48,492 nt of DNA from Chloroflexota bacterium. GTDB taxonomy: Bacteria > Chloroflexota > Limnocylindria > Limnocylindrales > CSP1-4. The notes under the pieces were generated by a model. That model saw nothing but the letters and a program-made list of their open reading frames with translations. It did no database searches and was not told the DNA's origin. Numbering within the stretch: position 1 is the stretch's first letter; every line of letters starts with the position of its first letter. The position numbers were made by a program, and so were the translations under genes. Below, piece by piece: positions 7,006 through 17,375 of this stretch. The DNA lies in assembly GCA_003141455.1 (NCBI GenBank), contig PLMA01000068.1:1-48492 (forward strand), in the 5' to 3' direction.

Positions 7006-8483
7006 TAGTCGGGCAGGACGGATTCCCCGAACATCAGGTACTTGTCCACGCCACGGGCAGCCCGGCGGCCCTCATTGATCGCCCACACCACCAGCGACTG
7101 GCCGCGGGAGCAGTCGCCGGCGGAGAAGACGCCCGGCACGGTGGTCATAAGGTCGTCGTCGTGGACGATGTTGCCGCGATGGTCCAGCTTGCAGCCGAAG
7201 GCCGCCGGCAGATCGGGAGCGGGGCCGACGAAACCCATCGCGATGAGGACGAGGCCCGCGTCGAGAGTCTTTTCGGTGCCGGACAGCTCGCGCATCTCCG
7301 GCCGAGCGCCGGGGGAATGGACCCATTCGATCTCGACGGTCTCGATGGCCTTGAGCCTGCCCTCCGCGTCGCCGATCAGGCGGCGGGTATTGACGCAGTA
7401 GAGCCGAGGGTCGGCGCCCCACAGGGCGGCGGCCTCTTCCTGGCCGTAGTCGAGCTTGTAGACCTTCGGCCACTGCGGCCACGGGTTGTCCTCGGCTCGA
7501 GTCTCGGGCGGCCTGGGCAGGATCTCGAGCTGGACGAGGCTCCTGGCGCCCTGGCGGATCGCCGTGCCGACGCAGTCGGTGCCCGTATCGCCGCCACCGA
7601 TGACCACAACGTTCTTGCCGGCGGCGGAGATCGGTGTCGCCGTATTGCCCAGGAGCGCTTTGGTGTTGGCGACCAGGAAGTCCATGGCGAAATGGACGCC
7701 GGCGAGTTCGCGTCCCTCGACCTCCAGATCGCGCGGGACGGTTGAGCCGGTTGCCAGCACGACTGCGTCGAAGTCGGAGACGAGCTTCTCGGGCTCGACG
7801 TCCCGGCCGACCGATACGCCGGTGACGAACTTGATCCCCTCCGCGGCGAGCAGCTGGACGCGCCGCTCCACGACGGACTTGTCCAGCTTCATGTTCGGGA
7901 TGCCGTAGACGAGGAGGCCGCCGACGCGGTCGTCGCGCTCGTAGACAATCACTTCGTGGCCCGCGCGGTTTAGCTGCGCCGCCGCGGCCAGGCCGGCCGG
8001 GCCGCTGCCGACGACCGCAACTTTCATTCCCGTCCGGGCAAGCGGAGGCTCGGGCACTACCCAGCCTTCGAGGAACGCTCGCTCGATGACCTCGTTCTCG
8101 ATGGTCTTGATGGTGACCGGCGGCTGGTTGATGCCAAGCGTGCACGACCCCTCGCACGGCGCCGGGCAGACCCGACCCGTGAACTCCGGGAAGTTGTTGG
8201 TCTTGTGGAGGCGGATGATCGCCTCGCGCCACTGGCCGCGATAGACCAGATCGTTCCACTCGGGGATCAGGTTGTGGATCGGGCAGCCCATCGCCAGCCC
8301 GTTGACCAGGACGCCGGAGTGGCAGTAGGGGATGCCACAATCCATGCACCGAGCGCCCTGGTCTCGCAGGGTCTTCTCCTCGTAGCTGGGATGCGTCTCG
8401 GCCCAGTCCTTGACTCGCTCCAGCGGCGCACGGACGTGGGCCGGCTCCCGCCCGAACTCCATGAATCCCGTCGGCTTGCCCAC
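7002..8483 (-). CDS. gltD: Glutamate synthase small (beta) subunit
   Basis: This subunit passes electrons from NAD(P)H through FAD and iron-sulfur clusters to the large subunit. The N-terminal cysteine cluster (CMDCGIPYC, GCPIHN, CPAPCEGSC) would hold two [4Fe-4S] clusters. The FAD-binding motif is VAVVGSGPAGLAAA, and the NAD(P)H-binding motif is VVVIGGGDTGTDC. The C-terminus has the FSAGDCSRGQSLVVWAI segment seen in the family. The length, 493 residues, is normal. It starts two bases after the gltB stop, so translation is probably coupled. It faces the propeller gene tail to tail with a four-base overlap of stop codons and no terminator hairpin. Confidence 0.96.
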   Translation of the reverse strand: MGKPTGFMEFGREPAHVRAPLERVKDWAETHPSYEEKTLRDQGARCMDCGIPYCHSGVLVNGLAMGCPIHNLIPEWNDLVYRGQWREAIIRLHKTNNFPEFTGRVCPAPCEGSCTLGINQPPVTIKTIENEVIERAFLEGWVVPEPPLARTGMKVAVVGSGPAGLAAAAQLNRAGHEVIVYERDDRVGGLLVYGIPNMKLDKSVVERRVQLLAAEGIKFVTGVSVGRDVEPEKLVSDFDAVVLATGSTVPRDLEVEGRELAGVHFAMDFLVANTKALLGNTATPISAAGKNVVVIGGGDTGTDCVGTAIRQGARSLVQLEILPRPPETRAEDNPWPQWPKVYKLDYGQEEAAALWGADPRLYCVNTRRLIGDAEGRLKAIETVEIEWVHSPGARPEMRELSGTEKTLDAGLVLIAMGFVGPAPDLPAAFGCKLDHRGNIVHDDDLMTTVPGVFSAGDCSRGQSLVVWAINEGRRAARGVDKYLMFGESVLPDY

Positions 8484-8485
8484 GG

Positions 8486-11400
8486 TCAGTTCCCCGCCAC
8501 TCGGCGCGCGTCCAGGACGTTCTCGTCGAAGGCGGCCATCTCGGCCTCCTCCTCCGACAGACCGCGTTCGCGCATGCGGGCCTGGGCTTCGATCACGCGC
8601 CGGTAGTCGTTCGGGACGATGCGTATGAAGCGGCTGACCGTGGTCTGCCAGTCGTCCAGAAGCGCCCTGGCTCGGGTGCTGGAGGTGTATTCCGCGTGCC
8701 GCTCCAGCAGCCGCCGGACCAGCGCCACCTCGGCGGGGTCGGAGAGCGGGAACAGCTCCACCATCTCCTTGTTGCAGACCCGCTCGAAGCCGCCGCCGGC
8801 TGCTCCGCCCTCGCCGCTCTCGTCGAGGACGTAGGCCACGCCGCCGGACATGCCCGCGGCGAAGTTCCGGCCGGTCTTGCCGAGGACGACGACACGGCCG
8901 CCGGTCATGTACTCGCAGGCGTGATCGCCCACGCCCTCCACCACGGCGTGGATGCCGGAATTGCGGACGCAGAAGCGCTCGCCGGCGATCCCGCGGATGT
9001 AGGCCTCGCCGGATGTGGCCCCGTAGAAGGCCACGTTGCCGGTGACGACGTTGTCCTCCGCCACGAACTTGGACTCACGCGGCGGGAAGAGGACGATCTT
9101 GCCGCCCGACAGGCCCTTGCCCAGGTAGTCGTTGGCGTCTCCCTCGAGCGTCAGGGTGAGCCCCTTGGGGATGAACGCTCCGAAGCTCTGCCCGGCCGAG
9201 CCGCGGAAATGGAGCTTGATCGTGTCTTCCGGGAGGCCCTTGGCTCCGTAGCGGCGCGTAACCTCCGATCCCAGCGTGGTGCCGACGACGCGATTGACGT
9301 TGCGAATCGGCAGGTCGGCCTCGACGCGCTCGCCAAGCTCCAGCGCCGGCTTGCACAGAGGGATCAGCGTCGTCGAGTCGAGAGAGACTTCGACGTTGTG
9401 CTCCTGGCTGATCTGGCACGTCCGGAGGGTCGTTTTGGGAACCTGAGGCTGGTAGAGGATCCGGCTGAAGTCCACGTTGTGGGCTTTCCAGTGGTCGATG
9501 GCCCGACGCATCTCGAGCCGCTCGGAGTGACCGACCATCTCGTCGAAGGTTCGGAAACCCAGCTGAGCCATGTGCTCGCGCACTTCCTGGGCCACGAAGG
9601 TCATGAAGTTGACCACGTACTGGGGATCGCCGGTGAAGCGCTTGCGCAGCTCCGGGTCCTGAGTCGCTATCCCGACCGGACAGGTGTTGAGATGGCAGGC
9701 CCGCATCATCACGCAACCGAGGGTCACGAGCGGGGCCGTGGAGAAGCCAAACTCCTCGGCTCCGAGGAGGGCGCCGACGACCACGTCGCGGCCAGTCTTC
9801 ATCTGGCCGTCGACCTCGAGCGCGACGCGGGACCGCAGGTCGTTCATGAGCAGGACCTGGTTCGTCTCGGCGATACCAAGCTCCCACGGAAGTCCGGCGT
9901 GCTTGATCGATCCCAGCGGGGAAGCTCCCGTCCCGCCGTCGTGGCCGCTGATCAGGATGACGTCCGCGTGAGCCTTGGCGACACCCGCGGCGATCGTCCC
10001 GACCCCCACCTCTGAGACGAGCTTGACCGAGATCCGGGCCTGAGGATTCGCGTTCTTCAGGTCGTGGATCAGTTCCGCCAGATCCTCGATGGAGTAGATG
10101 TCGTGGTGCGGTGGCGGGCTGATCAGGCCCACGCCCGGAGTCGAATGGCGGACCTTGGCGATCCAGGGGTAGACCTTGTGGCCGGGGAGCTGGCCGCCCT
10201 CGCCCGGCTTGGCGCCCTGGGCCATCTTGATCTGGATCTCGCGGGCGCTCACCAGGAACTCGCTGGTCACGCCAAAGCGACCGGAGGCTACCTGCTTGAT
10301 CGCGCTCTTTCGCGAATCGCCGTTGGGCATGGTCTCGAAACGGGCCGGATCCTCTCCGCCCTCGCCCGTGTTCGACTTGGCGCCGAGGCGGTTCATGGCG
10401 ATGGCCAGCGTCTCGTGGGCCTCGCGAGAGATGGAGCCGTAGCTCATCGCACCCGTCTTGAAGCGCTTGACGATCGATTCGACCGGTTCGACGTCGTCGA
10501 TCGACAGCGGATGGCGATGGTTCGGCTTGAAGTCCATCAGCCCGCGCAGGGTGCAGAGGCCCCTGGACTGGTCGTCGATGAGTTCCGAGTACTCCTTGAA
10601 GGCGGCATAGCTCCCGCTTCGCGTGGAGAACTGGAGCTGGGCGATGCTGAGCGGGTTGAAGAGGTGGTTCTCGCCCTCGACGCGGTACTGGACGTTGCCT
10701 CCGACGCCGAGCTGCTTGTGATAGATCGGTCGCTTGGGCGGGTAGGCTCGGTCCTGGCGCATCTTCACTTCGCGGGCGACGACGTCTATTCCGATGCCGC
10801 CGATCCGCGTCGGGGTGCCGGTGAAGTACTCGTCGACGAAGTCCTGGTTGAGCCCCAGCGCCTCGAAGACCTGGGCGCCGTGGTAGCTCTGTGTCGTGCT
10901 GATCCCCATCTTGGAGATGACCTTGACGATCCCCTTGGCGATCGCCTTGCGGTACTTCTTCTCGGCCAGCTCTGCCGATCCGGCGATCATCCCGAGGCGG
11001 ACCTGGTCGTGGACGGTCTCGAAGGCCAGGTACGGATTGACGGCGCTCGCCCCGTATCCGATGAGCAGGGCGAAGTGGTGGACCTCGCGCGGCTCGCCCG
11101 ACTCCAGGACGAGGCCGACCCGAGTCCGGGTCCCGGACCGGACGAGATGGTGGTGGACCGCGGAGACGGCCAGGAGCGACGGGATCGGCGCCTCGTCGAT
11201 GTCGTGGCCCCGGTCCGACAGGATGATGATGTTGTGGCCCTCGGAGATCGCCTCCGAGCAGCGGTCGCGGAGCTGCTCGATGGCCTTGCGCAGGCCGGCG
11301 CCACCATCGGCGACCCGGTAGACGATCGGAAGGGTGATCGTCTTGAAGCCGTGCGCGTCGCCGGTAGCGAGGTTCCGGATCTTCTCCAGTTCTTCGTTCG

Positions 11401-13171
11401 AGAGGACCGGCGAGGGCAGTTCCAGCTGGTGGGCGGACTCCGGCGTGGGTTCCAGGAGGTTGCCCTCCGGACCGATCGCCATCTCCGTGGCCATGATGAT
11501 CTCTTCACGGATGGCATCGATGGGCGGGTTCGTGACCTGGGCAAAGAGCTGCTTGAAGTACGAGGAGAGCAGCTGAGGCCGTTCGGAGAGCACCGCCAGA
11601 GCCACGTCGTCGCCCATCGCCCCCACCGGCTCCGTACCGGTGATGGCCATCGGGTTGATCAGGATCCGGACATCCTCGGCCGTGTAGCCGAAGACCTCCT
11701 GGCGGCGCAGGACGGTCTCGTGGTCGGGCTCGATGACGCGTGGCGGAGGAGGCAGCTCGGTCAGCCTGACGAGCCACTCGCGGACCCACTCGCCGTAGGG
11801 CTGCTCTGTGGCGACCCGATGCTTGAGCTCTTCGTCGGAGACGATGCGCTGCTCGGCCGTGTCGACGAGGAACATCCGGCCCGGCTGCAGGCGCCCCTTG
11901 GCCACGATCTGATCGGGCGGGATGTCGAGAACACCGGCCTCCGACGCCATGACCACGCGGCCGTCGGCGGTGACGTAGTAGCGGGCAGGTCTCAGGCCGT
12001 TGCGGTCGAGCGTGGCACCGACGCGGATGCCGTCGGTGAAGGCGATGGAAGCGGGGCCGTCCCACGGCTCCATCAAGCCGGAGTGGAACTCGTAGAAGGC
12101 CCTCTTCTCGGGCGCCATCGACTCATGGTGCTGCCATGGCTCGGGCACCATCATCATCAGGGCGTGGGCCACCGAGCGGCCCGAGAGGTACAGAAGCTCC
12201 AGGACGTTGTCGAAGATCGCCGAATCCGAGCCTTCGACGTCGATCGCCGGCAGCGCCTTGGTCAGCTCATCTCCGAACAGACTCGAGCTGAACTGCGACT
12301 GGCGGGCGTGCATCCAGTTGACGTTGCCTCGCAGGGTATTGATCTCGCCGTTGTGAGAGATGTAGCGGTATGGATGGGCTCTTGGCCAGGACGGGAAGGT
12401 GTTGGTCGAGAAGCGGGAATGGACCATGGCGATCGCGCTCTCGACGCGCTCGTCGGCCAGGTCCGGGTAGAAGGTTCGCAGCTGCGAGGCGTTGAGCATC
12501 CCCTTGTAGACGATCGTCCGGCAGCTGAGCGAGGGGATGTAGAAATCGCCCCGGTTGGGGATCGAGGAGCGCGAGACGGCCTTCTCGACGAGCCGGCGGG
12601 CGACATACAGCTTGCGCTCGAAGGCGAGGCCCTCCACCAGGCGCTCGGGCCGATCGATGAAGACCTGGCGGATGAGCGGCTGGCTGGCCTTCGCGCTGGT
12701 GCCCAGGCCGGTACTGTCCGTGGGGACCTCGCGCCAACCCAGCATGCGAAGACCCTCGTCGGCGACGACTTGCTCGAAGAGGCGGAAGCACTCGACGCGG
12801 CTGACCTTGTCCTGCGGCAGGAAGACCATGCCGACGCCGTAGCCGCCCTTGCCGCGGAGCCTGACGCCCGACCTGGCCGCCACGTCCGCCAGGAAGCGGT
12901 GGGGGATCTGAATCGTTATTCCCGCGCCGTCGCCGGTGTTCTTCTCGGCACCGGTGGCGCCGCGATGCTCGAGGTTGACCAGGACGGTCAGTGCGTCTCG
13001 AACGGTCCTATGCGACGGACGGCCGGCGATGTCCACGACGAAGCCGAAACCGCATGCGTCGTGTTCGAACGCAGGGTCATACAGCCCCAGGGCCTGCCTT
13101 CCGCCTTTCGCGTTCAACTCGTCCGCCGTCCTCGTAGAACTGGCCGCCGGCCGCGGGCTACGGCCGAGCAA
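8486..13171 (-). CDS. gltB: Glutamate synthase large (alpha) subunit
   Basis: This enzyme converts glutamine and 2-oxoglutarate into two glutamates. The N-terminal class II amidotransferase domain has its nucleophile at Cys40 (HDACGFGFV), implying removal of a 39-residue propeptide. A central domain and an FMN-binding synthase domain follow, with the [3Fe-4S] cysteines C1153, C1159 and C1164 in the C-x5-C-x4-C arrangement ([12 protein letters not shown]). The C-terminal beta-helix (GXXGXXXG) domain closes the protein. The length of 1561 residues is usual. The start is a TTG at 13171 with a weak CAGGGA upstream; a start further downstream would delete part of the propeptide. It leads the gltB-gltD operon. 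Confidence 0.96.
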   Translation of the reverse strand: MLGRSPRPAASSTRTADELNAKGGRQALGLYDPAFEHDACGFGFVVDIAGRPSHRTVRDALTVLVNLEHRGATGAEKNTGDGAGITIQIPHRFLADVAARSGVRLRGKGGYGVGMVFLPQDKVSRVECFRLFEQVVADEGLRMLGWREVPTDSTGLGTSAKASQPLIRQVFIDRPERLVEGLAFERKLYVARRLVEKAVSRSSIPNRGDFYIPSLSCRTIVYKGMLNASQLRTFYPDLADERVESAIAMVHSRFSTNTFPSWPRAHPYRYISHNGEINTLRGNVNWMHARQSQFSSSLFGDELTKALPAIDVEGSDSAIFDNVLELLYLSGRSVAHALMMMVPEPWQHHESMAPEKRAFYEFHSGLMEPWDGPASIAFTDGIRVGATLDRNGLRPARYYVTADGRVVMASEAGVLDIPPDQIVAKGRLQPGRMFLVDTAEQRIVSDEELKHRVATEQPYGEWVREWLVRLTELPPPPRVIEPDHETVLRRQEVFGYTAEDVRILINPMAITGTEPVGAMGDDVALAVLSERPQLLSSYFKQLFAQVTNPPIDAIREEIIMATEMAIGPEGNLLEPTPESAHQLELPSPVLSNEELEKIRNLATGDAHGFKTITLPIVYRVADGGAGLRKAIEQLRDRCSEAISEGHNIIILSDRGHDIDEAPIPSLLAVSAVHHHLVRSGTRTRVGLVLESGEPREVHHFALLIGYGASAVNPYLAFETVHDQVRLGMIAGSAELAEKKYRKAIAKGIVKVISKMGISTTQSYHGAQVFEALGLNQDFVDEYFTGTPTRIGGIGIDVVAREVKMRQDRAYPPKRPIYHKQLGVGGNVQYRVEGENHLFNPLSIAQLQFSTRSGSYAAFKEYSELIDDQSRGLCTLRGLMDFKPNHRHPLSIDDVEPVESIVKRFKTGAMSYGSISREAHETLAIAMNRLGAKSNTGEGGEDPARFETMPNGDSRKSAIKQVASGRFGVTSEFLVSAREIQIKMAQGAKPGEGGQLPGHKVYPWIAKVRHSTPGVGLISPPPHHDIYSIEDLAELIHDLKNANPQARISVKLVSEVGVGTIAAGVAKAHADVILISGHDGGTGASPLGSIKHAGLPWELGIAETNQVLLMNDLRSRVALEVDGQMKTGRDVVVGALLGAEEFGFSTAPLVTLGCVMMRACHLNTCPVGIATQDPELRKRFTGDPQYVVNFMTFVAQEVREHMAQLGFRTFDEMVGHSERLEMRRAIDHWKAHNVDFSRILYQPQVPKTTLRTCQISQEHNVEVSLDSTTLIPLCKPALELGERVEADLPIRNVNRVVGTTLGSEVTRRYGAKGLPEDTIKLHFRGSAGQSFGAFIPKGLTLTLEGDANDYLGKGLSGGKIVLFPPRESKFVAEDNVVTGNVAFYGATSGEAYIRGIAGERFCVRNSGIHAVVEGVGDHACEYMTGGRVVVLGKTGRNFAAGMSGGVAYVLDESGEGGAAGGGFERVCNKEMVELFPLSDPAEVALVRRLLERHAEYTSSTRARALLDDWQTTVSRFIRIVPNDYRRVIEAQARMRERGLSEEEAEMAAFDENVLDARRVAGN

Positions 13172-13226
13172 GCGACAGGAATCCCTGCCCCGTTACGCAG
13201 GAGCCCCGTTCCGTCGCGGAAACCCG

Positions 13227-13275
13227 AGTGTTGATTAGTAGTGGCTCCAGGTCAAGGTTGAAAAGGTTGCGAATT
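13227..13275 (-). promoter_or_regulatory. Probable promoter region of the gltBD operon
   Basis: This is the most A/T-rich patch upstream of gltB. The minus strand contains TTGACC (13250-13255) and TAATCA (13232-13237), but their 12-base spacing is too short for a standard pair. The exact hexamers remain uncertain. Confidence 0.3.
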
Positions 13276-13436
13276 GGGAACGAAAGGGATTCGAGAGATT
13301 GCGGCCCAAGACGGCGCCCTGCCGCCGGCCGGATTCACGATAGACTTCCGACGCCGCGTCCGAACCGTTCGCCGGGGTTGCGAAGGGCGGGGTCAGCGGC
13401 GCACGAGCTGCCCCGACCTCATCAGGAGGATCCATC

Positions 13437-14318
13437 TTGTCTCCACAGAACCGCCGTGGCCGAGCGGCGCCTGCCGGCCGCCGCAGCTCGTCCGCAAAGG
13501 CGCCCACTCGCCCGACGCCGCCACCGGAAATGGAGAACGAGGCGGAGTCCGAGGAATCCGTCGCGGGCCGCCATCACACCGCCACTCCGGGCGTGAGGCG
13601 CCGCGGTCTGGCTCGAGCCCGTCGCAGCACCATGCTCCGCAGCGGCTACGACTACGTGAAGGCGTACATACCGCTCTTCGCCGCTTTCGTCGTGCTCTTC
13701 GCTATCGTCTGGGCCTATATCAGCTTCGGCCCGCACTCGCCTACCGCAAAGGATCACTGGACGCAGATCGAGACCAAATGGAAGCCGACCATCGAAGCCG
13801 ACAGGCAGAAGGTCAGCCTCGCGGTCAATGACTTCACGGCGCAGCAGGCAGCCTACAAGACACTCCGCGAGGACATGCGGAGCTGGATGAACGACCTGAC
13901 CGCGGTTGCCGACTGGGGCGACGCCAGGGCCTCTGCCAGCGTCAGCGCAGCGGCCAACTCGGCCGTGACCCAGGTCATCTCGGACGGCACCAAACTGGGC
14001 GAGGACCTCGACGCAGTGACAGCTTCCGCGTCGGCCGGGGACGCACTCACCTACGCGTCGTCGATCACTGCCGACGACTCCGCGTTCTGGATCGATTACG
14101 GTGCGGCTCGAGACGCTATCTTCGGACCCTCCGCAGCCGCCTCGAGCCACCCCACGCTCGCGCTACCGTCCGCCGGCCCGAACCCCTCCGGATCGCCCGG
14201 CGCATCGGAGATCCCGGGCGCGTCCGGTTCTCCGGCCGCCGGGTCGAACGCCTCGGCTCCTCCCTCGGAGTCGCCCGGCGCCGCTGCCTCCCCGGTCCCC
14301 AGCGCGTCGGCGACCTAG
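13437..14318 (+). CDS. Single-pass membrane protein of unknown function with Ser/Pro-rich tail
   Basis: The TTG start at 13437 is supported by a perfect AGGAGG (13424-13429) seven bases upstream. The N-terminal 70 residues are basic and Ser/Pro-rich, and are cytoplasmic by charge. One strong hydrophobic helix (about residues 78-98, starting YIPLFAAFVVLF) follows. The outer part, about 140 residues, is helical, with a possible coiled coil from about residue 105 onward. The last 60 residues are a Ser/Pro/Gly/Ala linker of the kind that spans a cell wall. I do not recognise the family. The architecture suggests an envelope-associated structural or sensory protein. Confidence 0.75.
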   Translation: MSPQNRRGRAAPAGRRSSSAKAPTRPTPPPEMENEAESEESVAGRHHTATPGVRRRGLARARRSTMLRSGYDYVKAYIPLFAAFVVLFAIVWAYISFGPHSPTAKDHWTQIETKWKPTIEADRQKVSLAVNDFTAQQAAYKTLREDMRSWMNDLTAVADWGDARASASVSAAANSAVTQVISDGTKLGEDLDAVTASASAGDALTYASSITADDSAFWIDYGAARDAIFGPSAAASSHPTLALPSAGPNPSGSPGASEIPGASGSPAAGSNASAPPSESPGAAASPVPSASAT

Positions 14319-14367
14319 AGCTAACCTGAGCCATTTCGGCGACGAAGGTTCCGGTACCGATGCCGCC

Positions 14368-14402
14368 AGTCCAAAGTACCGCTTGTGGCGGTTGTGTGGA
14401 CT
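14368..14402. promoter_or_regulatory. Nested inverted repeat upstream of the BldC-like gene
   Basis: An outer pair AGTCCA (14368-14373) and TGGACT (14397-14402) encloses an inner pair ACCGC (14378-14382) and GCGGT (14388-14392). It lies about 95 bases before the start codon. It could be an operator or an RNA hairpin in the leader; it has no T run. Confidence 0.45.
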
Positions 14403-14494
14403 CTGTACGGTTCGCGTCGCTTCGGGTCGGGTTAGGGCCCGGGCACTCTAGCAACCTAAACGCACAATCAGCGACGCAGACCCAGAGGAAACCG

Positions 14495-14689
14495 ATGGCT
14501 GTCATGGCCGCGAACGAGCTCGGTCCGATGCTCACCGCGAGCGAAGTGGCGGAGATGCTCCACCTGCACGTGAACACGGTGAAGCGCCTGGGCGATCGGG
14601 GCGAGCTCCCGTTCTATCGCGTCTGCAAGAGGGGCGACCGGCGCTTCCGCCTCCAAGACGTGATGACCTTTCTCGACAAGAACCGCTGA
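14495..14689 (+). CDS. BldC/excisionase-type helix-turn-helix DNA-binding protein
   Basis: This 64-residue protein is a winged helix-turn-helix of the MerR-like excisionase superfamily. The recognition helix region reads LTASEVAEMLHLHVNTVKRL, and the wing reads YRVCKRGDRRFRLQDVMTFL. Such small proteins include phage excisionases and the developmental regulator BldC of streptomycetes; no integrase is nearby, so a chromosomal regulator is more likely. The ATG at 14495 is chosen because AGAGG (14484-14488) lies six bases before it and the helix-turn-helix begins shortly after. The frame is open further upstream, but that part has a composition unlike coding sequence. The nested inverted repeat before it may be its regulatory site. 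Confidence 0.8.
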   Translation: MAVMAANELGPMLTASEVAEMLHLHVNTVKRLGDRGELPFYRVCKRGDRRFRLQDVMTFLDKNR

Positions 14690-14760
14690 GAAAGCGCAGC
14701 ATCCAGGCTCGCCGGAGGTCCTGTCACAAGGCCGAGTGCCCTCATCCGCCGAGCTACAGC

Positions 14761-14790
14761 CGACGCCCGCGATGACCGCCGCGGGCGTCG
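14761..14790. terminator. Bidirectional hairpin terminator between convergent genes
   Basis: A perfect 11-bp stem (14761-14771 with 14780-14790) closes an eight-base loop. It lies between the BldC-like gene and the convergent aminotransferase gene. There is no T run. Confidence 0.7.
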
Positions 14791-14806
14791 ACGATTCTGC
14801 GAGCGA

Positions 14807-16204
14807 TCAGTCGGCCCGCGGGATCGACTGGAGCGCCATCCTGAACATGTCGACGCCTCGGGCGATCTCCTCGGTGGTCACGTCGATCGGCGGCAGGAAG
14901 CGGATCACGTTGTGGTGCGTGCCGCAGTTCAGGACCAGCAGGCCCTGATCGGCGCAGGCCTGAATCAGCGCCTCGCTGGTTTCGGTGTCCGGGTCGCGCG
15001 TGGCGCGGTCCTTGACCAGTTCGACGCCCACCATCAACCCGGGGCCTCGCACGTCGCCAATCCTGTCGTCGTTCACCATGAGCTCCCGCAGGCCGGCCAG
15101 CAGCTCGTCTCCACGGGCGGCGGCGTTCTCGACGAGGCCCTGCTCGGCGATGGTGCGCATGACGGCAACGCCGGCGGCGCAGCTCACGGGATTGCCTCCG
15201 AATGTGGTTCCGTGCGCTCCCACTCCCCAGCGCTCCTGTAGCTCGCGGCGGGTGACGATGGCGCCGATAGGCAATCCGTTGGCGAGCGCCTTGGCCACGC
15301 ACACGACGTCGGGCACGATGCCGGCGTGCTCGAAGGCCCACATGCGACCCGTGCGAGCGATCCCCGACTGGATCTCGTCGCAGATGAGCAGGATGCCGTG
15401 CCGGTCGCACAGGGACCGCAGCTCGCGCATGAACGCGGCCGGAGCGGGGTTGAAACCGCCTTCGCCCTGGATCGGCTCGATGATGATTGCGGCCACGGAC
15501 GAGGCCGGGATCTCGTGCCCCAGGAGCGTGTGAAGGGCGCCCATCGCGCCGGCGGTGGCAGCCTCTTCATCGCCGCCGAAATAGCGGTACACGTTGGGGA
15601 ACGGGGTCAGATATACGGACGGGAGAAGAGGCTCGTAGCCGAGCCGATAGTTGATGCTCGAACTCGTGACCGAGGCCGCGCCGAACGTTCGGCCGTGGAA
15701 CGCGCCTCGGAAGGCGATGATGCCGGGCCGGCCCGTCACCCGTCGCGCGAGCTTGAGTGAAGCCTCGACGGCCTCCGCCCCCGAATTGCCGAAGAAGACC
15801 GTGTCGAGTGGCGCCGGGCATGCGTCGGCGAGCATCGCGGCCAGCCGCCCGACCGGCTCCAGGTAACCGAGGGCGTTGCAGATGTGGAGCAGCTTGTCGG
15901 CCTGATCCTTGATCGCGGCCGTAACCGCCGGATGGTGGTGGCCCAGCGACGTGGTGGCGATTCCACACGCGAAATCCAGGAACCCGGTACCGGCGGAGTC
16001 GTAGAGGATGTGGCCCTCGCCGTGGCTCCAGTTCCGCTCGTAGTAGCGGCCGAGGATCGGGGACAGGTACGGTTTGGAGATCTCAGCGTACTTCCCGGCC
16101 GAGGCCAGGTCGTCGATCTCGGCCGGGGTCAGGTCGGCCGGGTGAGCGCCGGCCGGGACGACCGCGGAGGCAGGGACGACGTTTGACTCGGCTGTGGGAT
16201 CCAT
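14807..16204 (-). CDS. Class III PLP-dependent aminotransferase, probably GABA or acetylornithine type
   Basis: This is a fold-type I aminotransferase using pyridoxal phosphate. The cofactor lysine is Lys305 (VCVAKALANGLPIGA), the conserved aspartate is Asp276 (LLICDEIQSG), and the phosphate-binding segment is NSGAEAVEASLK. The 465-residue length is closer to 4-aminobutyrate aminotransferases (about 430-450) than to ArgD (about 400), so GABA aminotransferase is the first guess; ornithine and diamine transaminases cannot be excluded. The ATG at 16204 is preferred because GAGGAG lies seven bases upstream, and the first 60 residues of the longer frame look non-coding. No other GABA or arginine gene is adjacent. 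Confidence 0.88.
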   Translation of the reverse strand: MDPTAESNVVPASAVVPAGAHPADLTPAEIDDLASAGKYAEISKPYLSPILGRYYERNWSHGEGHILYDSAGTGFLDFACGIATTSLGHHHPAVTAAIKDQADKLLHICNALGYLEPVGRLAAMLADACPAPLDTVFFGNSGAEAVEASLKLARRVTGRPGIIAFRGAFHGRTFGAASVTSSSINYRLGYEPLLPSVYLTPFPNVYRYFGGDEEAATAGAMGALHTLLGHEIPASSVAAIIIEPIQGEGGFNPAPAAFMRELRSLCDRHGILLICDEIQSGIARTGRMWAFEHAGIVPDVVCVAKALANGLPIGAIVTRRELQERWGVGAHGTTFGGNPVSCAAGVAVMRTIAEQGLVENAAARGDELLAGLRELMVNDDRIGDVRGPGLMVGVELVKDRATRDPDTETSEALIQACADQGLLVLNCGTHHNVIRFLPPIDVTTEEIARGVDMFRMALQSIPRAD

Positions 16205-16575
16205 GACGGGGCTCCTCGGAAGAAAGAGGTCGCCGGTCGAGGGCGACCGGCGGGGCCACCCGAGTATATAGGCCGGAGGCCACGAGGCGCGCCGGACGCC
16301 GGCTGACGCCCGAGCGCCCGCGGGGTCGCTAGATACCTTGCCGCCTTGCCCGTCACAGCTTGGGAACCGATAGTCCTGGGGAAACTGCGCCAAAAGTCCC
16401 ACTCGGGCCTCCGGACGGGGTAGAATTGGAACGCCGGGTCGGTTCCCGGGCGCTCTCCGGCGGCAGGATCACGAGCGATCGCCGGGTGCGCAAGACCTCA
16501 CGCTGCCTAGTGCGGACCTCAAGAGCGGCGAGAAGCTCCGACGGGACCGCTCGGGCGGACAAGCGAGGAGATACC
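16205..16575. other. Divergent intergenic region with probable promoters
   Basis: This region separates the aminotransferase (minus) from the gene at 16576 (plus). The minus strand contains TATATACT (around 16264-16271) as a possible -10. The plus strand contains TAGAAT (16421-16426). A perfect seven-bp hairpin (16228-16234 with 16242-16248) would lie in the aminotransferase leader just upstream of its ribosome-binding site. Confidence 0.45.
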
Positions 16576-17340
16576 GTGGCGCTGACGAAGATCGCGGCTA
16601 CCGACGAGATACTCGAGTACAAAGTCGACGGCAGGACGGTCAAGATCGTCACTCGGCCCGCCGACGGCAACGGCCTGGCCCGGCTCTTTGAGATCGATTC
16701 CAACGCGACCTGGAACGACGCATCTCCGCTCACCGACGAGGATGTAGCGGGAGTAGTGCGCGGGTTGCTGCACAAGGCAGGGCGGCGTGGCGAGCAGCTC
16801 GAGGTGGTCGGCGTCTCGCCGGGGGCTGCCCTCGAGTTCCCCGACGATCCTCGCATCTCCGTCTCGCCGGTGGAATCCTTCTCGTTCTCGCTGCCCGGCT
16901 CGCCGACGGGTTTGGTGCTGGAGATGGACGATCGAGGGGACGGCCACCTCTTCGCCCTGGGGGACGAGCGCATCAAGCTCGGATCCGACGGCATGTGGTG
17001 GATCCTCACCCGGTTGATGGACGCCCTTGCCGACCCGGACGTCGCGTCCCAGTGGCCGCGGTTCCTGACCCTGAGCGAGTTCCTCGGTGGGCCGGCCACG
17101 CAGGCCTCGCTCGAGATCGGCGGAGAGGGCGTCGAGATCATCTGGCGTGATCTCCAGAGTGGAGTCGTAGGTGAGGTCGTCGCCGTTCAGGAACTGTCGT
17201 TCCCGCGCCTGGACGGATGGCTGCGCATGCTTCGCCCCATCCGGGACGACCTGGAGAGGCGACGAGTCCACCGCCAGCGACTCCCCGCGGCCCGCACCGC
17301 CGAGAAGTGGGCTCGGGCCCTGGAGCGCTGGAGCAACTAG
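16576..17340 (+). CDS. Hypothetical protein, 254 residues
   Basis: I do not recognise this family. The GTG at 16576 is preferred because AGGAG (16566-16570) lies five bases before it; the frame extends upstream to 16360, but that part is Arg/Ser-rich and probably untranslated. The protein is acidic and has no signal or membrane segment. It alternates short beta-prone stretches with a final helical Arg-rich segment (PIRDDLERRRVHRQRLP). It is convergent with the CPBP gene, with a short hairpin between them. Confidence 0.7.
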   Translation: MALTKIAATDEILEYKVDGRTVKIVTRPADGNGLARLFEIDSNATWNDASPLTDEDVAGVVRGLLHKAGRRGEQLEVVGVSPGAALEFPDDPRISVSPVESFSFSLPGSPTGLVLEMDDRGDGHLFALGDERIKLGSDGMWWILTRLMDALADPDVASQWPRFLTLSEFLGGPATQASLEIGGEGVEIIWRDLQSGVVGEVVAVQELSFPRLDGWLRMLRPIRDDLERRRVHRQRLPAARTAEKWARALERWSN

Positions 17341-17353
17341 CCTGGCGGTATGA

Positions 17354-17373
17354 CCTCGCCCGTTGAGGCGGGG
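17354..17373. terminator. Short hairpin between convergent genes
   Basis: CCTCGCC (17354-17360) pairs with GGCGGGG (17367-17373) through one G-U pair, with a six-base loop. It sits in the 35-bp gap between two convergent genes and can serve both. Confidence 0.5.
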
Positions 17374-17375
17374 TT

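Noticed and set aside
10064-13234. A 1056-residue open frame on the plus strand across gltB
   Set aside because: It is exactly antisense to gltB, whose domains and motifs are complete. The translated product has the Arg/Asp/Gly/Val-rich composition typical of shadow frames in GC-rich DNA.
14495-14689. Excisionase-like protein considered as evidence for an integrated element
   Set aside because: No integrase, attachment repeats or phage genes lie near it; BldC-type chromosomal regulators have the same fold.
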